Shown piece by piece: positions 35,562 through 44,970 of a stretch of 64,000 nt of DNA; within the stretch, counting starts at the first letter, position 1; each line of letters opens with the position of its first letter. Source of the stretch: Leisingera daeponensis (lineage in GTDB: Bacteria > Pseudomonadota > Alphaproteobacteria > Rhodobacterales > Rhodobacteraceae). Below the pieces are notes generated by a model. The model did not search any database and was not told the DNA's origin. It saw nothing but the letters and a program-made list of their open reading frames with translations. Where the stretch lies: contig NZ_JAHVJA010000004.1 of the NCBI RefSeq assembly GCF_019801465.1, positions 1-64,000 on the forward strand, written 5' to 3'. Position numbers and translations under genes: made by a program.

Positions 35562-36944
35562 CTACTCCTCCGCCAGAAGCGCCACCTGGCGCGGCTCGAC
35601 TTCCACCTGGCCGGGATCTTCCAGTTCTGCTCCGTTTGCCACCACGCCCATCGCTTCAAACCGGCGGGCGGACGGCAGCACCCGGGCCTCGAGCGATCCC
35701 ACTGCCTTGTTGTAGTTGTTCACCGAGGAAGACAGAGAGCGGCCAACCGAAGCCAGGTTCTTGGAGAAGGTCGCCAGCCGGTCATACAACTCCTTGGCGG
35801 TTTTCTGAACTTCGACCGCGTTTTCCGCCATCTTCTCCTGCTGCCAGCCATAGGCGATCGACTTGACCAGCGCCATCAGCGTGGTCGGGGTCGCAATCAA
35901 AACCTTGTTTTCAAAGGCGTACTCGATCAACCCCGGATCGGCTTCGGCCGCGGCGGAGACAAAGGTCTCGCCGGGGATGAACATCACCACGAAATCAGGC
36001 GTCTCGCCGAGGGCGCTTTGATAAGATTTAGAGGACAGCTGGCGCACATGGGTCTTCACATGGTTTGCATGACGGGCAAGTGCCGCCTGCTGCTGATCCG
36101 GCGTCTCCGCCTCCAGCGCGTCCAGATAGGCCTCCAGCGGTGTCTTGGCATCCACCACAATGCTCTTGCCGCCGGGAATGCGCACCACAGCATCAGGCCT
36201 GCGCAGGCCCTCATCGGTGCCGACGCTCTTCTCCAGCTCGTAATCCACGTGTTCGGCCATGCCGGCCATCTCGAACACCTGGCGCAGCTGCATCTCGCCC
36301 CAGCGGCCGCGGGTCTTGGGCGCCCGCAGCGCCTGCACCAGCTTGCGGGTTTCGCCGCCCAGCGCCGCCTGGCCCTCGGCCAAGTGCTTCACCTGCGCCT
36401 GGATCGCACCGTAGGCTTCGTTGCGGGCCTGCTCGATCTCCTTGATCCGCTCGCCGAACTGGCCCAGTTTCTGATCCAAGGGCTTCACCAGGCTTTCGAT
36501 CGCCGCATGGCGCTTGGCCAGGTCCGCGTCCGCTGTCTTGCTGTGCGCCTGAAAGCGTTCGCTGACCAGGCTCAGGAAGCTTTCGGAATTCTGCTTCAGC
36601 ACACCATTGGCCAGCGCGGCAAACTTGTGCTCCATCTGCTGGTTCATGTGATTGAGCTCTTCCAGCCGTGCCGCATGCTCCGCTTTCAAAGCCTGCACCT
36701 GAGCCTCCGCCTGATAGCGCGCGGCGCGCTCGTTCTCGCTGGTGCGGCGCAGGGTGGCCAGTTCATCCGTCAGTTCCGGCAGCCGCGCCACCTCAGCCCT
36801 CAGCCCGGCGATGTGGCTGCGCTGATCCGCGTTCATCTGCTCCAGCTGCCGCGCCGTTCCGCGCAGCCGCAGGCCAGCCAGCGCAAGAATGGCGGCCAGT
36901 CCCGCCAGCGCATAGATAGCCCATTGGGCCTGTTCCAGTGTCAC
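35562..36944 (-). CDS. rmuC: DNA recombination protein RmuC
   Basis: A 460-residue protein with one N-terminal membrane helix (9-28), a long coiled coil rich in Glu, Gln, Ala and Arg (30-190), and the RmuC nuclease-like domain (about 215-420) with LRAPKTRGRWGEMQLRQVFEMAGM, DAVVRIPGGKSIVVDAKTPLEAYLDAL and FVVMFIPGETFVSAAAEADPGLIEYAF. E. coli RmuC limits inversions at short repeats. The start is GTG, with GGGAGG upstream. It precedes the cyclase gene without a gap and follows mutL after 31 bp on the same strand. Confidence 0.95.
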   Translation of the reverse strand: MTLEQAQWAIYALAGLAAILALAGLRLRGTARQLEQMNADQRSHIAGLRAEVARLPELTDELATLRRTSENERAARYQAEAQVQALKAEHAARLEELNHMNQQMEHKFAALANGVLKQNSESFLSLVSERFQAHSKTADADLAKRHAAIESLVKPLDQKLGQFGERIKEIEQARNEAYGAIQAQVKHLAEGQAALGGETRKLVQALRAPKTRGRWGEMQLRQVFEMAGMAEHVDYELEKSVGTDEGLRRPDAVVRIPGGKSIVVDAKTPLEAYLDALEAETPDQQQAALARHANHVKTHVRQLSSKSYQSALGETPDFVVMFIPGETFVSAAAEADPGLIEYAFENKVLIATPTTLMALVKSIAYGWQQEKMAENAVEVQKTAKELYDRLATFSKNLASVGRSLSSSVNNYNKAVGSLEARVLPSARRFEAMGVVANGAELEDPGQVEVEPRQVALLAEE

Positions 36945-36975
36945 TGCTCGTCCTCCCTTTACCGGGGGTTCTTGT

Positions 36976-38922
36976 TCATGTGCGCCCGAACAGGCGCTCG
37001 ATATCTGCCAGTTTCAGTTCCACGTAGGTCGGCCGGCCATGGTTGCACTGGCCGGAATGGGGTGTTGCCTCCATTTCCCGCAAAAGCGCATTCATCTCCT
37101 CCCCCCGCATCCGGCGGCCAGAACGGATCGAACCGTGGCAGGCAACCCGGCTTAGGATCGCTTCCACCCGCGCTTGGACAAGCTGGCTTTCGCCCTGGTC
37201 CGACAACTCGTCCAGGATGTCCTTGATCATCGCCTCGGCGTTGACTTCGCCCAAAATCGCCGGAGTTTCCCGCACCGCAATGGCATTGCCGCCAAACGCC
37301 TCGATGCCGAGGCCAAACTTCGAGAGTTCGTCTGCCACGCCCAAGAGGCAGGCGCAGTCATTGTCGCTCAGCTCGACGATCTCCGGGATCAGCAGGGCCT
37401 GTGCCGCGACACCGTTTTCGGCCACCTGCTTCTTCAGCTTTTCATAGACCAGCCGCTCATGCGCGGCGTGCTGATCGACAATCACCATGCCGTCGGCGGT
37501 TTGGGCGATGATGTAGTTTTCATGCACCTGGCCGCGCGCCGCGCCAAGCGGCAGGGCTTCGGCCCCGGGCGCGGCGGCTTCTGGCGCATCCGAGGACTGA
37601 CCCGGGGCCATCGGGGCCTCCGGCGTTTCTGTCACCCGGCCGCTGTAAGCGCCCGCCAGCTCTGCAAAGCCTGGAGACGCCGGGGGCTGATAGGCGGGCG
37701 CGGGCGCAAAGCTTTCCGGCTGCTGCGCCGCATAAGATGCCGAACGCGCGCCATAGGAGGGCCGGTCCATCTGATAGACCCGCGGCGCGCCGCTGGCGGT
37801 GGGCTGCTCCGCCTTCATCGCCCCCAGCGTGGCACCTGCCACGGTGGTCGAGGCGCGATGCCCGGCTTCCGCCAGCGCATGGCGCAGGGAAGAGACGATC
37901 AGCCCCCGCGCCAGCCCCGGATCGCGGAACCGCACCTCGGACTTGGCCGGATGCACGTTCACGTCAACCAGCTGCGGATCGCAATCGATGAACAGCGCCG
38001 CCGCCGGGTGACGGTCGCGGCTGAGGAAATCGAAATACGCCGCCCGCAAGGCACCAGTCAGCATCTTGTCCTTCACCGGCCGGGTGTTCACGAACAGGAA
38101 TTGCGCTACTGCCGCACCGCGCGAATAGGTCGGCAGCGCCGCATAGCCGTACAGCCGGATACCCTCACGGGTGGCGTCGATCTTTAGCGCGTTCTCGGCA
38201 AACTCCCGCCCGAGCACCGAGGCCAGCCGCCCGTGCAGCGCATCGAACAAGTCGCCGGACAGCGGATCAGCCCGGAAGGTGACCCGCCCCTCGCCGCCGC
38301 CCGAGACGTCGCGCAGAGTAAAGCCCACCGAGGGTTCCGCCATCGCCAGCCGTTTCACCGTGTCCCCGATCGCCTGCGCTTCGGCCCGGTCGGTTCGCAT
38401 GAACTTGAGCCGGGCAGGCGTTGCAAAGAACAGGTCGCGCAGCTCGACAATGGTGCCTGTGCGCAGAGCCGCCGGCTTCACCGGTTCCAGCTTGCCGCCC
38501 GACACCCGGATTTGCGCCGCTTCATGGCCCGCTGCCCGGCTGGTGATGGTCAGCCGCCCGACAGCGCCCAAGCTTGGCAGCGCCTCGCCCCGGAAGCCGA
38601 AGGTGTGGATATTCAGCAGGTCGGAGCCATCGATCTTAGAGGTCGCATGGCGGCTCAGCGCCAGCGGCAGGTCCTCAGGCGTCATGCCGCAGCCGTCGTC
38701 GGTCACCCGGATCAGCGTTTTGCCGCCATCGGAGATCTCCACAGTGATCCGTGTTGCGCCGGCGTCTATGGCGTTTTCCACCAGTTCCTTGACCGCTGAG
38801 GCGGGGCGTTCCACTACCTCGCCAGCAGCAATCCGGTTGATGGCGCTGTCGTCCAGCTGGCGGATGACCGGTCGGCCGTCTGACACTATTTTTTCGCGGA
38901 TATGGGGTTCTGCACTGCTCAT
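36976..38922 (-). CDS. mutL: DNA mismatch repair endonuclease MutL
   Basis: A 648-residue mismatch-repair protein. The GHKL ATPase part has NAIDAGA (50-56, with the catalytic Glu47), DDGCGM (75-80) and GFRGEAL. A Pro/Ala-rich linker of about 120 residues leads to the C-terminal dimerisation domain. That domain carries the metal-binding endonuclease motif DQHAAHERLVYE (from Asp483), ACHGSIRSG, and the end CNHGRPTYVEL. The endonuclease motif fits organisms without MutH. The ATG at 38922 gives the standard N-terminus; the frame is open far upstream but non-coding. Divergent from deoC. Confidence 0.96.
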   Translation of the reverse strand: MSSAEPHIREKIVSDGRPVIRQLDDSAINRIAAGEVVERPASAVKELVENAIDAGATRITVEISDGGKTLIRVTDDGCGMTPEDLPLALSRHATSKIDGSDLLNIHTFGFRGEALPSLGAVGRLTITSRAAGHEAAQIRVSGGKLEPVKPAALRTGTIVELRDLFFATPARLKFMRTDRAEAQAIGDTVKRLAMAEPSVGFTLRDVSGGGEGRVTFRADPLSGDLFDALHGRLASVLGREFAENALKIDATREGIRLYGYAALPTYSRGAAVAQFLFVNTRPVKDKMLTGALRAAYFDFLSRDRHPAAALFIDCDPQLVDVNVHPAKSEVRFRDPGLARGLIVSSLRHALAEAGHRASTTVAGATLGAMKAEQPTASGAPRVYQMDRPSYGARSASYAAQQPESFAPAPAYQPPASPGFAELAGAYSGRVTETPEAPMAPGQSSDAPEAAAPGAEALPLGAARGQVHENYIIAQTADGMVIVDQHAAHERLVYEKLKKQVAENGVAAQALLIPEIVELSDNDCACLLGVADELSKFGLGIEAFGGNAIAVRETPAILGEVNAEAMIKDILDELSDQGESQLVQARVEAILSRVACHGSIRSGRRMRGEEMNALLREMEATPHSGQCNHGRPTYVELKLADIERLFGRT

Positions 38923-39165
38923 ACCGCTAAATTTAGCATGTGTGCGCGATTCTGCCACAGGAATGCGCACCCGCCCAACGCCGGCGTTTCGGGATAGGAA
39001 GGCCGCTTGCAGGCCTTGCGCCTCGCGGTATTCCGCCTCCCCAGCCCCCTTGCCATGCATTTTTGTCCACTTAGTCAAAAAATATGCCGGTCTGCCGGGC
39101 CGCTCGCTTGCCAAGATGCCGCACCCGTGCGACTTTCGCACGGAACTCTTCTGAGGACTCCCCGA

Positions 39166-40155
39166 ATGGAAAGCCAAATCGCCGAACGAAGCGCGCAGCT
39201 GCCGCAGCTGGCCGAGCCGCGCAACCCGGGCATGGAGCTCGACCTGGACTGGGTAGCTGCCGTGCAGGCCAACACCTCGGCCATCGAACGCCGCTGCGCC
39301 ACCCTTCCGGGCCGCCGCAGCGTCAAGAAAGACCATCAAGCCGCATGGCTCCTGAAAGCCATCAGCCTCATTGACCTCACCACCCTGTCCGGTGACGACA
39401 CCGAGGGCCGCGTCCGCCGCCTGTGCGCCAAGGCGCGGCAGCCGGTCAGTTCCGGCCTCCTTCGCACGCTGGGCATGGAGGGCCTGACCACCGGCGCAGT
39501 GTGCGTCTATCACGACATGATCCCAACCGCCGTCAACGCGCTGGAAGGCACCGGCATCCCTGTTGCCGCGGTCTCAACCGGTTTTCCGGCCGGCTTGTCG
39601 CCGTTCCGACTGCGGCTGGCGGAGATCGAGGAAAGCGTCAAGGACGGCGCCGAGGAAATCGACATCGTGATCACCCGCCGCCATGTGCTGCAGGGCAACT
39701 GGCAAGAGCTTTACGACGAAATGAAAGCCTTCCGTCAGGCCTGCGGCGAAGCCCATGTGAAGGCAATCCTGGCCACCGGCGAGCTGGGCAGCTTACGCAA
39801 CGTGGCGCGTGCCTCGCTGGTCTGCATGATGGCGGGGGCCGATTTCATCAAGACCTCCACAGGCAAGGAAAGCGTCAACGCCACCCTGCCCGTCTCACTG
39901 GTGATGATCCGGGCGATCCGCGACTACTATGAACGTACCGGCTACCGCGTCGGCTACAAGCCCGCAGGCGGCATCTCCAAGGCCAAGGACGCGCTGGTAT
40001 ACTTGGCCCTGATGAAAGACGAATTGGGCGGCCGCTGGCTGCAGCCCGACCTGTTCCGCTTTGGCGCCTCCTCGCTCTTGGGCGACATCGAGCGCCAGCT
40101 GGAACACCATGTCACCGGAGCATACTCCGCCGGCTACCGCCACGCGATGGGTTGA
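39166..40155 (+). CDS. deoC: Deoxyribose-phosphate aldolase
   Basis: A 329-residue class I aldolase that splits 2-deoxyribose 5-phosphate into glyceraldehyde 3-phosphate and acetaldehyde. The Schiff-base lysine is Lys229 in ADFIKTSTGK, the relay lysine is in VGYKPAGGI, and EEIDIVI holds the acidic residue. About 45 extra N-terminal residues distinguish this long form from E. coli DeoC. Its stop lies 11 bp before the aldehyde dehydrogenase start, which would oxidise the acetaldehyde made. Confidence 0.95.
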   Translation: MESQIAERSAQLPQLAEPRNPGMELDLDWVAAVQANTSAIERRCATLPGRRSVKKDHQAAWLLKAISLIDLTTLSGDDTEGRVRRLCAKARQPVSSGLLRTLGMEGLTTGAVCVYHDMIPTAVNALEGTGIPVAAVSTGFPAGLSPFRLRLAEIEESVKDGAEEIDIVITRRHVLQGNWQELYDEMKAFRQACGEAHVKAILATGELGSLRNVARASLVCMMAGADFIKTSTGKESVNATLPVSLVMIRAIRDYYERTGYRVGYKPAGGISKAKDALVYLALMKDELGGRWLQPDLFRFGASSLLGDIERQLEHHVTGAYSAGYRHAMG

Positions 40156-40166
40156 GGGCTGGACAC

Positions 40167-42503
40167 ATGACCATCAAAGAGATTTTCGACACCATGGACT
40201 ACGGCCCCGCCCCCGAAAGCGCAGCTGAGGCACTGGCCTGGCTGGTTGATCAGGGCAGCCGGTTCGGACATTTCATCAACGGTGAGTTCACCGCGCCCGG
40301 CGACGGCTTTGACAGCAGGAACCCGGCCACCGGCGAGGTGCTGGCCACCCTGACCCAAGCCTCGCAGGCCGATGTGGATGCTGCGGTTGAAGCCGCCCGC
40401 AAGGCGCAGGGCGGCTGGGCCGGACTTGGCGGCGCTGGCCGCGCCAAATACCTCTATGCCATCGCGCGCCTGCTGCAGAAGCATTCCCGCCTGTTTGCAG
40501 TGCTTGAAACGCTGGACAACGGCAAACCGATCCGCGAGAGCCGCGACATCGACATCCCCCTCGCGCAGCGGCATTTCTATTATCACGCCGGCATGGCCCA
40601 GCTGATGAACAGCGAACTGCCGGATGCCGAGGCCCTGGGCGTCTGCGGCCAGATCATCCCGTGGAACTTCCCGCTTCTGATGCTCGCATGGAAAATCGCC
40701 CCGGCCATCGCCATGGGCAACACCGTGGTGCTGAAACCGGCGGAATACACCTCCCTTACAGCGCTGCTGTTCGCCGACATCTGCCGCCAGGCGGGCCTGC
40801 CCAGGGGCGTGGTCAACATCGTCACAGGCGACGGCGCCGTGGGCGGGATGATCACCGCAGCGGATGTGGACAAGATCGCCTTCACCGGCTCCACCTCTGT
40901 CGGCCGCAAGATCCGCGAAGCCACCGCAGGCAGCGGCAAGGCACTGACTCTCGAGTTGGGCGGCAAGTCCCCCTACATCGTCTTTGACGACGCCGACATT
41001 GACTCCGCCATCGAAGGTCTGGTGGATGCGATCTGGTTCAACCAGGGCCAGGTCTGCTGCGCCGGCTCGCGCCTGCTGGTGCAAGAGGGCATTGCGGACC
41101 GGTTCCATACCAAGCTCAAGGCCCGCATGGACGGGCTGCGCGTCGGCAACCCGCTCGACAAATGCATCGACGTGGGTGCCGTGGTGGATCCCGTGCAGCT
41201 CGACACCATCAGCTGCATGGTTGCGGCCAACCGGGCGGGCACCATGCATCAGGCACGTGTCGAAATGCCCGAAGGCGGCTGCTTCTACCCGCCGACGCTG
41301 ATCGAGGGCCTGTCGCCCGCCGATCCGCTGATGCAGGAGGAGATCTTTGGCCCGGTGCTGGTCTCCTGCACCTTCCGCACCCCGGCGGAAGCCGTGGAGC
41401 TGGCCAACAACACCCGTTACGGGTTGGCTGCGACCGTCTGGAGCGAGAACGTGAACCTCGCGCTCGACATGGCGCCGCAACTGGCCGCCGGCGTGGTCTG
41501 GATCAACGGCACCAACATGTTCGACGCTGCTGCCGGTTTCGGGGGTGTGCGCGAAAGCGGCTTCGGGCGCGAAGGCGGCTGGGAGGGTCTTGCTGCCTAT
41601 ACCCGTCCGAAATCCAAGGCCAAGCAACTGGCCAAAGTTGATGCGTTTGCCGGCAGTGGCGCCCCCGTCGACCCGCTGGACCGCACCGCCAAGCTCTACG
41701 TTGGCGGCAAGCAGGCACGCCCGGATGGCGGCTACAGCCAGGCCATCTATGGCAAGTCCGGCGCACTGCTCGGCCATGCCGGCCTCGCCAACCGCAAGGA
41801 TGTCCGCAACGCTGTTGAGGCCGCGGCGGGTGCAGGCAAGTGGTCCAAAACCACCGGCCACCTGCGGGCGCAGCTCCTTTACTACATCGGCGAGAACCTC
41901 TCCGCCCGTGCGGACGAGTTTGCAGCCCGCATCGACGCAATGACAGGCAAGAAGGGCGGCGCAGCAGAGGTCGGGGCCTCGATCCAGCGCCTGTTCTCCG
42001 CCGCGGCCTGGGCCGACAAATACGACGGCCAGGTGCATGGCGTTCCGATCCACGGCGTGGCGCTGGCGATGAAGGAGCCGGTTGGCGTGATCGGCGCGCT
42101 CTGCGCGGATGAGGCGCCGCTGCTGGGTCTGGTCTCGGTGATGGCGCCGGCCATTGCCATGGGCAACCGGGTGGTGCTGGTGGCCTCCGAGCCCTTCCCT
42201 CTGGCTGCAACCGATTTCTACCAGGTTCTGGACACCTCGGACGTGCCCGGCGGTGTGGTCAACATCCTGACCGGCAGCCATGCGGAGCTGGCGACACCGC
42301 TGGCCGCGCACTTAAACGTGGACGCAGTCTGGAGCTTCTCCTCCTCTGATCTGTCGGCATCAATCGAGGCGGCTTCCGCAGGCAACCTGAAGCGCACCTG
42401 GGTCAACAACGGCACCGCAGCCGATTGGATGCAGGACCGGACAAAGCGCTTCCTGCAGGAGGCCACTGAGATCAAGAACATCTGGGTGCCCTACGGGGAA
42501 TAA
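40167..42503 (+). CDS. Aldehyde dehydrogenase with a second, incomplete ALDH domain
   Basis: A 778-residue protein. The first domain (about 25-490) is a complete ALDH: PWNFPLLMLAWKIAPAIAMGNTVVLKPAEYT, FTGSTSVGRKI, ELGGKSP with the general-base Glu, FNQGQVCCAGSRLL with the catalytic Cys near residue 297, and EIFGPVL. The second domain (about 500-778) repeats only the N-terminal, cofactor-binding part (KEPVGVIGALCADEAPLLGLVSVMAPAIAMGNRVVLVASEPFP) and stops before a catalytic Cys. It is directly downstream of deoC and likely oxidises the acetaldehyde produced there. Confidence 0.93.
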   Translation: MTIKEIFDTMDYGPAPESAAEALAWLVDQGSRFGHFINGEFTAPGDGFDSRNPATGEVLATLTQASQADVDAAVEAARKAQGGWAGLGGAGRAKYLYAIARLLQKHSRLFAVLETLDNGKPIRESRDIDIPLAQRHFYYHAGMAQLMNSELPDAEALGVCGQIIPWNFPLLMLAWKIAPAIAMGNTVVLKPAEYTSLTALLFADICRQAGLPRGVVNIVTGDGAVGGMITAADVDKIAFTGSTSVGRKIREATAGSGKALTLELGGKSPYIVFDDADIDSAIEGLVDAIWFNQGQVCCAGSRLLVQEGIADRFHTKLKARMDGLRVGNPLDKCIDVGAVVDPVQLDTISCMVAANRAGTMHQARVEMPEGGCFYPPTLIEGLSPADPLMQEEIFGPVLVSCTFRTPAEAVELANNTRYGLAATVWSENVNLALDMAPQLAAGVVWINGTNMFDAAAGFGGVRESGFGREGGWEGLAAYTRPKSKAKQLAKVDAFAGSGAPVDPLDRTAKLYVGGKQARPDGGYSQAIYGKSGALLGHAGLANRKDVRNAVEAAAGAGKWSKTTGHLRAQLLYYIGENLSARADEFAARIDAMTGKKGGAAEVGASIQRLFSAAAWADKYDGQVHGVPIHGVALAMKEPVGVIGALCADEAPLLGLVSVMAPAIAMGNRVVLVASEPFPLAATDFYQVLDTSDVPGGVVNILTGSHAELATPLAAHLNVDAVWSFSSSDLSASIEAASAGNLKRTWVNNGTAADWMQDRTKRFLQEATEIKNIWVPYGE

Positions 42504-42527
42504 CCCGCGCCGCTTCCGGCAAAGACA

Positions 42528-42562
42528 AAACGCCGCTCCATCCGGGGCGGCGTTTCGTTTGC
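42528..42562 (+). terminator. Terminator of the deoC-aldehyde dehydrogenase operon
   Basis: AAACGCCGC (42528-42536) and GCGGCGTTT (42547-42555) form a 9-bp stem around a 10-nt loop, then CGTTT. Confidence 0.8.
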
Positions 42563-42610
42563 AAACCGGCCACGGGCCCGCAAAGGCCTGCATTGCCGCA
42601 GGCAGCAACC

Positions 42611-42687
42611 GCCCGTGCGCAGCACGCGCCACGCCCAAGGCCAAGAGCTGCCCGGCGCAGCCGGGGGGCCTGCGGGCGCGGGAGCAC
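42611..42687. repeat. 77-bp dispersed repeat, copy 1
   Basis: Begins GCCCGTGCGCAGCAC and ends GCGCGGGAGCAC. It aligns without gaps to 49412-49488 with 8 mismatches in 77. Both copies sit in spacers between convergent genes. GC-rich, with local inverted repeats (CCCGGCGCAGCCGGG). It may be a REP-like intergenic element. Confidence 0.85.
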
Positions 42688-42707
42688 TTCGCGCGCTTGA
42701 CGCCACT

Positions 42708-42745
42708 GAAAGAAAAGAAAACGCCCGCTCCTTTCGGAACGGGCG
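42708..42745 (-). terminator. Terminator of rpsO
   Basis: On the minus strand CGCCCGTTCC, a GAAA loop, then GGAGCGGGCG (one U-G pair), followed by a long T-rich run. A strong intrinsic terminator. Confidence 0.88.
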
Positions 42746-42768
42746 CAGAAAATCCGGATATGCGCGGA

Positions 42769-43038
42769 TTAGCGGCGGATGCCCAGGCGCTTGATCAGGT
42801 CCTGGTAACGGGCCTCATCCTTGCCTTTGGTGTAGTCCAGCAGCTTGCGGCGCTGAGCAACCATTTTCAGGAGGCCACGGCGGCCGTGGTTGTCCTTCTT
42901 GTGGGTTTTGAAGTGCTCAGTCAGGGTGTTGATGCGCGAGGTCAGGATTGCAACCTGGACTTCCGGGGAACCGGTGTCGCCGTCCTTGGTTGCGAATTCT
43001 TTCATCAGGCGCGTTTTTTCTTCCGCAGTGATCGACAT
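42769..43038 (-). CDS. rpsO: 30S ribosomal protein S15
   Basis: An 89-residue primary 16S-binding protein. Typical sequence: [52 protein letters not shown]. The ATG at 43038 has AAGGAG. Normally rpsO follows truB and precedes pnp; here three accessory genes lie between truB and rpsO, and pnp is 11 kb away upstream. Confidence 0.98.
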   Translation of the reverse strand: MSITAEEKTRLMKEFATKDGDTGSPEVQVAILTSRINTLTEHFKTHKKDNHGRRGLLKMVAQRRKLLDYTKGKDEARYQDLIKRLGIRR

Positions 43039-43203
43039 CGGGGTCTCCTTCATAAGGTTAGAGTGGATGGCTCAGGCCGGGATGTCGTCCAGCACAGGCC
43101 CATGGAGATACCTGCCGCAGAATCGCGGCAGATGCGGGCGTATAAGCTGTTTCCGCTGCAAAGGCAAAGCCTATGTGAGGCGATCCGGTATCATCTGTCC
43201 AGC

Positions 43204-44232
43204 CTACTGCGGCAGCATTCCGGCCGCCGCAGCCGATGCAGTGTCGATCAGCACCAGGTCGGCCACGGTCAGGCCTAATGCGCCCGAGACCCGCAACACT
43301 GGTTCCCCGTTCACAAGTATCAGCTGCTCATCTTCAGCTTCCGGATTCTGCTGCACCACCACCTGCGGTTCCGTACCGCCCTCGAAGTCCCAGACCAGCA
43401 CCAGCTGGTCCTCTGCGGCATCATAATCCATCAGCTGCACGGCTCCGGCAGTGCCGGTCCAACTGCCCGCTGCAAAGAGATCGGCACCTGCGCCGCCGGT
43501 GAGCACATCACCTGCCCCGGCGATCAGCGTGTCATCACCATCACCGCCGTTAACAAAATCCTGGTCAGCGCCATCCCCGGCGCCGGATACCACGTCATTG
43601 CCGGTGCCGCCGAACAGCGCATCTTCACCGGCGCCGCCAGTCAGGCTGTCGTCGCCGTCATTGCCATGCAGCGAATCCGCGCCGTCTCCGCCTTCCAGCC
43701 AATCCTCCTCCCGGCCGCCATGCAGCACATCCGCGCCGCCGCCGCCCAGCAGGCTGTCATTGCCGAAATGCCCGTACAGTGTGTCACCGCCTTCCCCGCC
43801 TTGCAGGACGTCATCTCCGTCTTCGCCATGCAGCAGGTCCTCATCTGCACCGCCAAACAGGCTGTCATCTCCGGCACCGCCGTGCAGCACATCGCTGCCG
43901 GATCCGCCCTCCAGCCAGTCTTCCCCGCCATACCCGCCGATCTGGTCATCACCGCCGCCGCCGCTGATGCTGTCGGCCTGGCCGCTGCCTGCCAGCACAT
44001 CGCCGTATTCGGTGCCCGTCAGAGTTTCGCCATCTTCCGTGCCTGCTGACTCCGCGCTGCCCCCGTCTGCCCCCGCTTCGCCGCCGGGCTCGATGAAGCC
44101 GCCGTCCAGACCGTCACCCTCCGCCTCAGGGCCGGACGGGGCGCTGCTGCCCTCATCCTCATCGGTCCCGGTCTCCGCCAGGACGGCTCCGCCCACCGCC
44201 ATCAGTCCCAACATGCTCGCCAGCCACAGCAT
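43204..44232 (-). CDS. Small RTX calcium-binding protein with N-terminal membrane segment
   Basis: A 342-residue, very acidic protein. A hydrophobic N-terminus (MLWLASMLGLMAVGGAVLA) looks like a signal or anchor, followed by an acidic Gly/Ser linker (25-70). About fifteen GGxGxDxLx-type nonapeptides occupy residues 70-245, forming a Ca-binding beta roll. A non-repeat C-terminal domain (LMDYDAAEDQLVLVWDFEGGTEPQVVV) follows. No type I secretion genes are near. Function is unknown; surface or periplasmic Ca-dependent adhesion is a guess. It is 102 bp after the DUF1643 gene, same strand. Confidence 0.85.
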   Translation of the reverse strand: MLWLASMLGLMAVGGAVLAETGTDEDEGSSAPSGPEAEGDGLDGGFIEPGGEAGADGGSAESAGTEDGETLTGTEYGDVLAGSGQADSISGGGGDDQIGGYGGEDWLEGGSGSDVLHGGAGDDSLFGGADEDLLHGEDGDDVLQGGEGGDTLYGHFGNDSLLGGGGADVLHGGREEDWLEGGDGADSLHGNDGDDSLTGGAGEDALFGGTGNDVVSGAGDGADQDFVNGGDGDDTLIAGAGDVLTGGAGADLFAAGSWTGTAGAVQLMDYDAAEDQLVLVWDFEGGTEPQVVVQQNPEAEDEQLILVNGEPVLRVSGALGLTVADLVLIDTASAAAAGMLPQ

Positions 44233-44334
44233 CGCCACTCAACCCGAAGACACAAAATCAAACAAATACACACTCTCATGCTGCACGCTGAATGACAAAA
44301 CAAAACGGGAACATCGGTTAACGGGTATTTGAGT

Positions 44335-44856
44335 TCAGGACCCGGTGCCCGCATGCCACGGCTGAGGCTGCTGGCTGTAGGCGATGTACAAAGGATGCTT
44401 CGGATGACCCGCCTTGCTGAGCCCAAGGTGATGGAGCGGTTTGCCCGTTTCCCGCAGCGTGCTTTCCACCCGTGCGCCCTGGCCGCGATGTTCGCCATGG
44501 GTACCCCAGGCGCAGATCACCATATTCGCCCACTCCATGCCTACAAGGATGGCGGCCATGTTGTCCGGCCCCTCCGGCGCCTGCAGCCTGCGCATCTCCC
44601 GCGGGTCGGTCACCCGGCAGGCAAAGATGTTGGTGGCCCGGAACCCGCCGAACCCCAGTGCCCGGGCGCGCCGCTCGCAGCGTTCGATGGTGGGATCGTT
44701 CTGCACCTCGGTTGCGGTCGAAGGGTTCAGCATCACGAACATCACCCGCGGCCCGGCCGGTTCCCAAACCCGGGTCAGGCTGTAGCGGTAGGTTTCGCAG
44801 TCGGAATAAACGGCGGTCGAGGGCGCATCGCCCTTGGTATGGCTGCGGATGATCAT
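44335..44856 (-). CDS. DUF1643 protein
   Basis: A 173-residue soluble protein. The family blocks are visible: YRYSLTRVWEPAGPRVMFVMLNPSTATEVQNDPTIERCERRARALGFGGFRATNIFACR and VICAWGTHG, with a final HPLYI. DUF1643 proteins are widespread, including in phages, and have no assigned function. The true start is taken at 44856 (MIIRSHTKGD); the longer open frame upstream lacks protein-like composition and overlaps a divergent RTX gene. Confidence 0.88.
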   Translation of the reverse strand: MIIRSHTKGDAPSTAVYSDCETYRYSLTRVWEPAGPRVMFVMLNPSTATEVQNDPTIERCERRARALGFGGFRATNIFACRVTDPREMRRLQAPEGPDNMAAILVGMEWANMVICAWGTHGEHRGQGARVESTLRETGKPLHHLGLSKAGHPKHPLYIAYSQQPQPWHAGTGS

Positions 44857-44970
44857 GGCGGCGTTACTAGACCGGCACAGGTTGCGATCCAAGCAGGTTT
44901 CTCGCAACCTGCAGCAGAAACGTAGGCGCATTTTTACCGCGGAGGCTTTGATTTTTTTGACCTGAGCGAC

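Noticed and set aside
40134-42311. Minus-strand frame of 725 codons opposite the deoC-linked aldehyde dehydrogenase
   Set aside because: Antisense shadow; the plus strand carries clear ALDH motifs.
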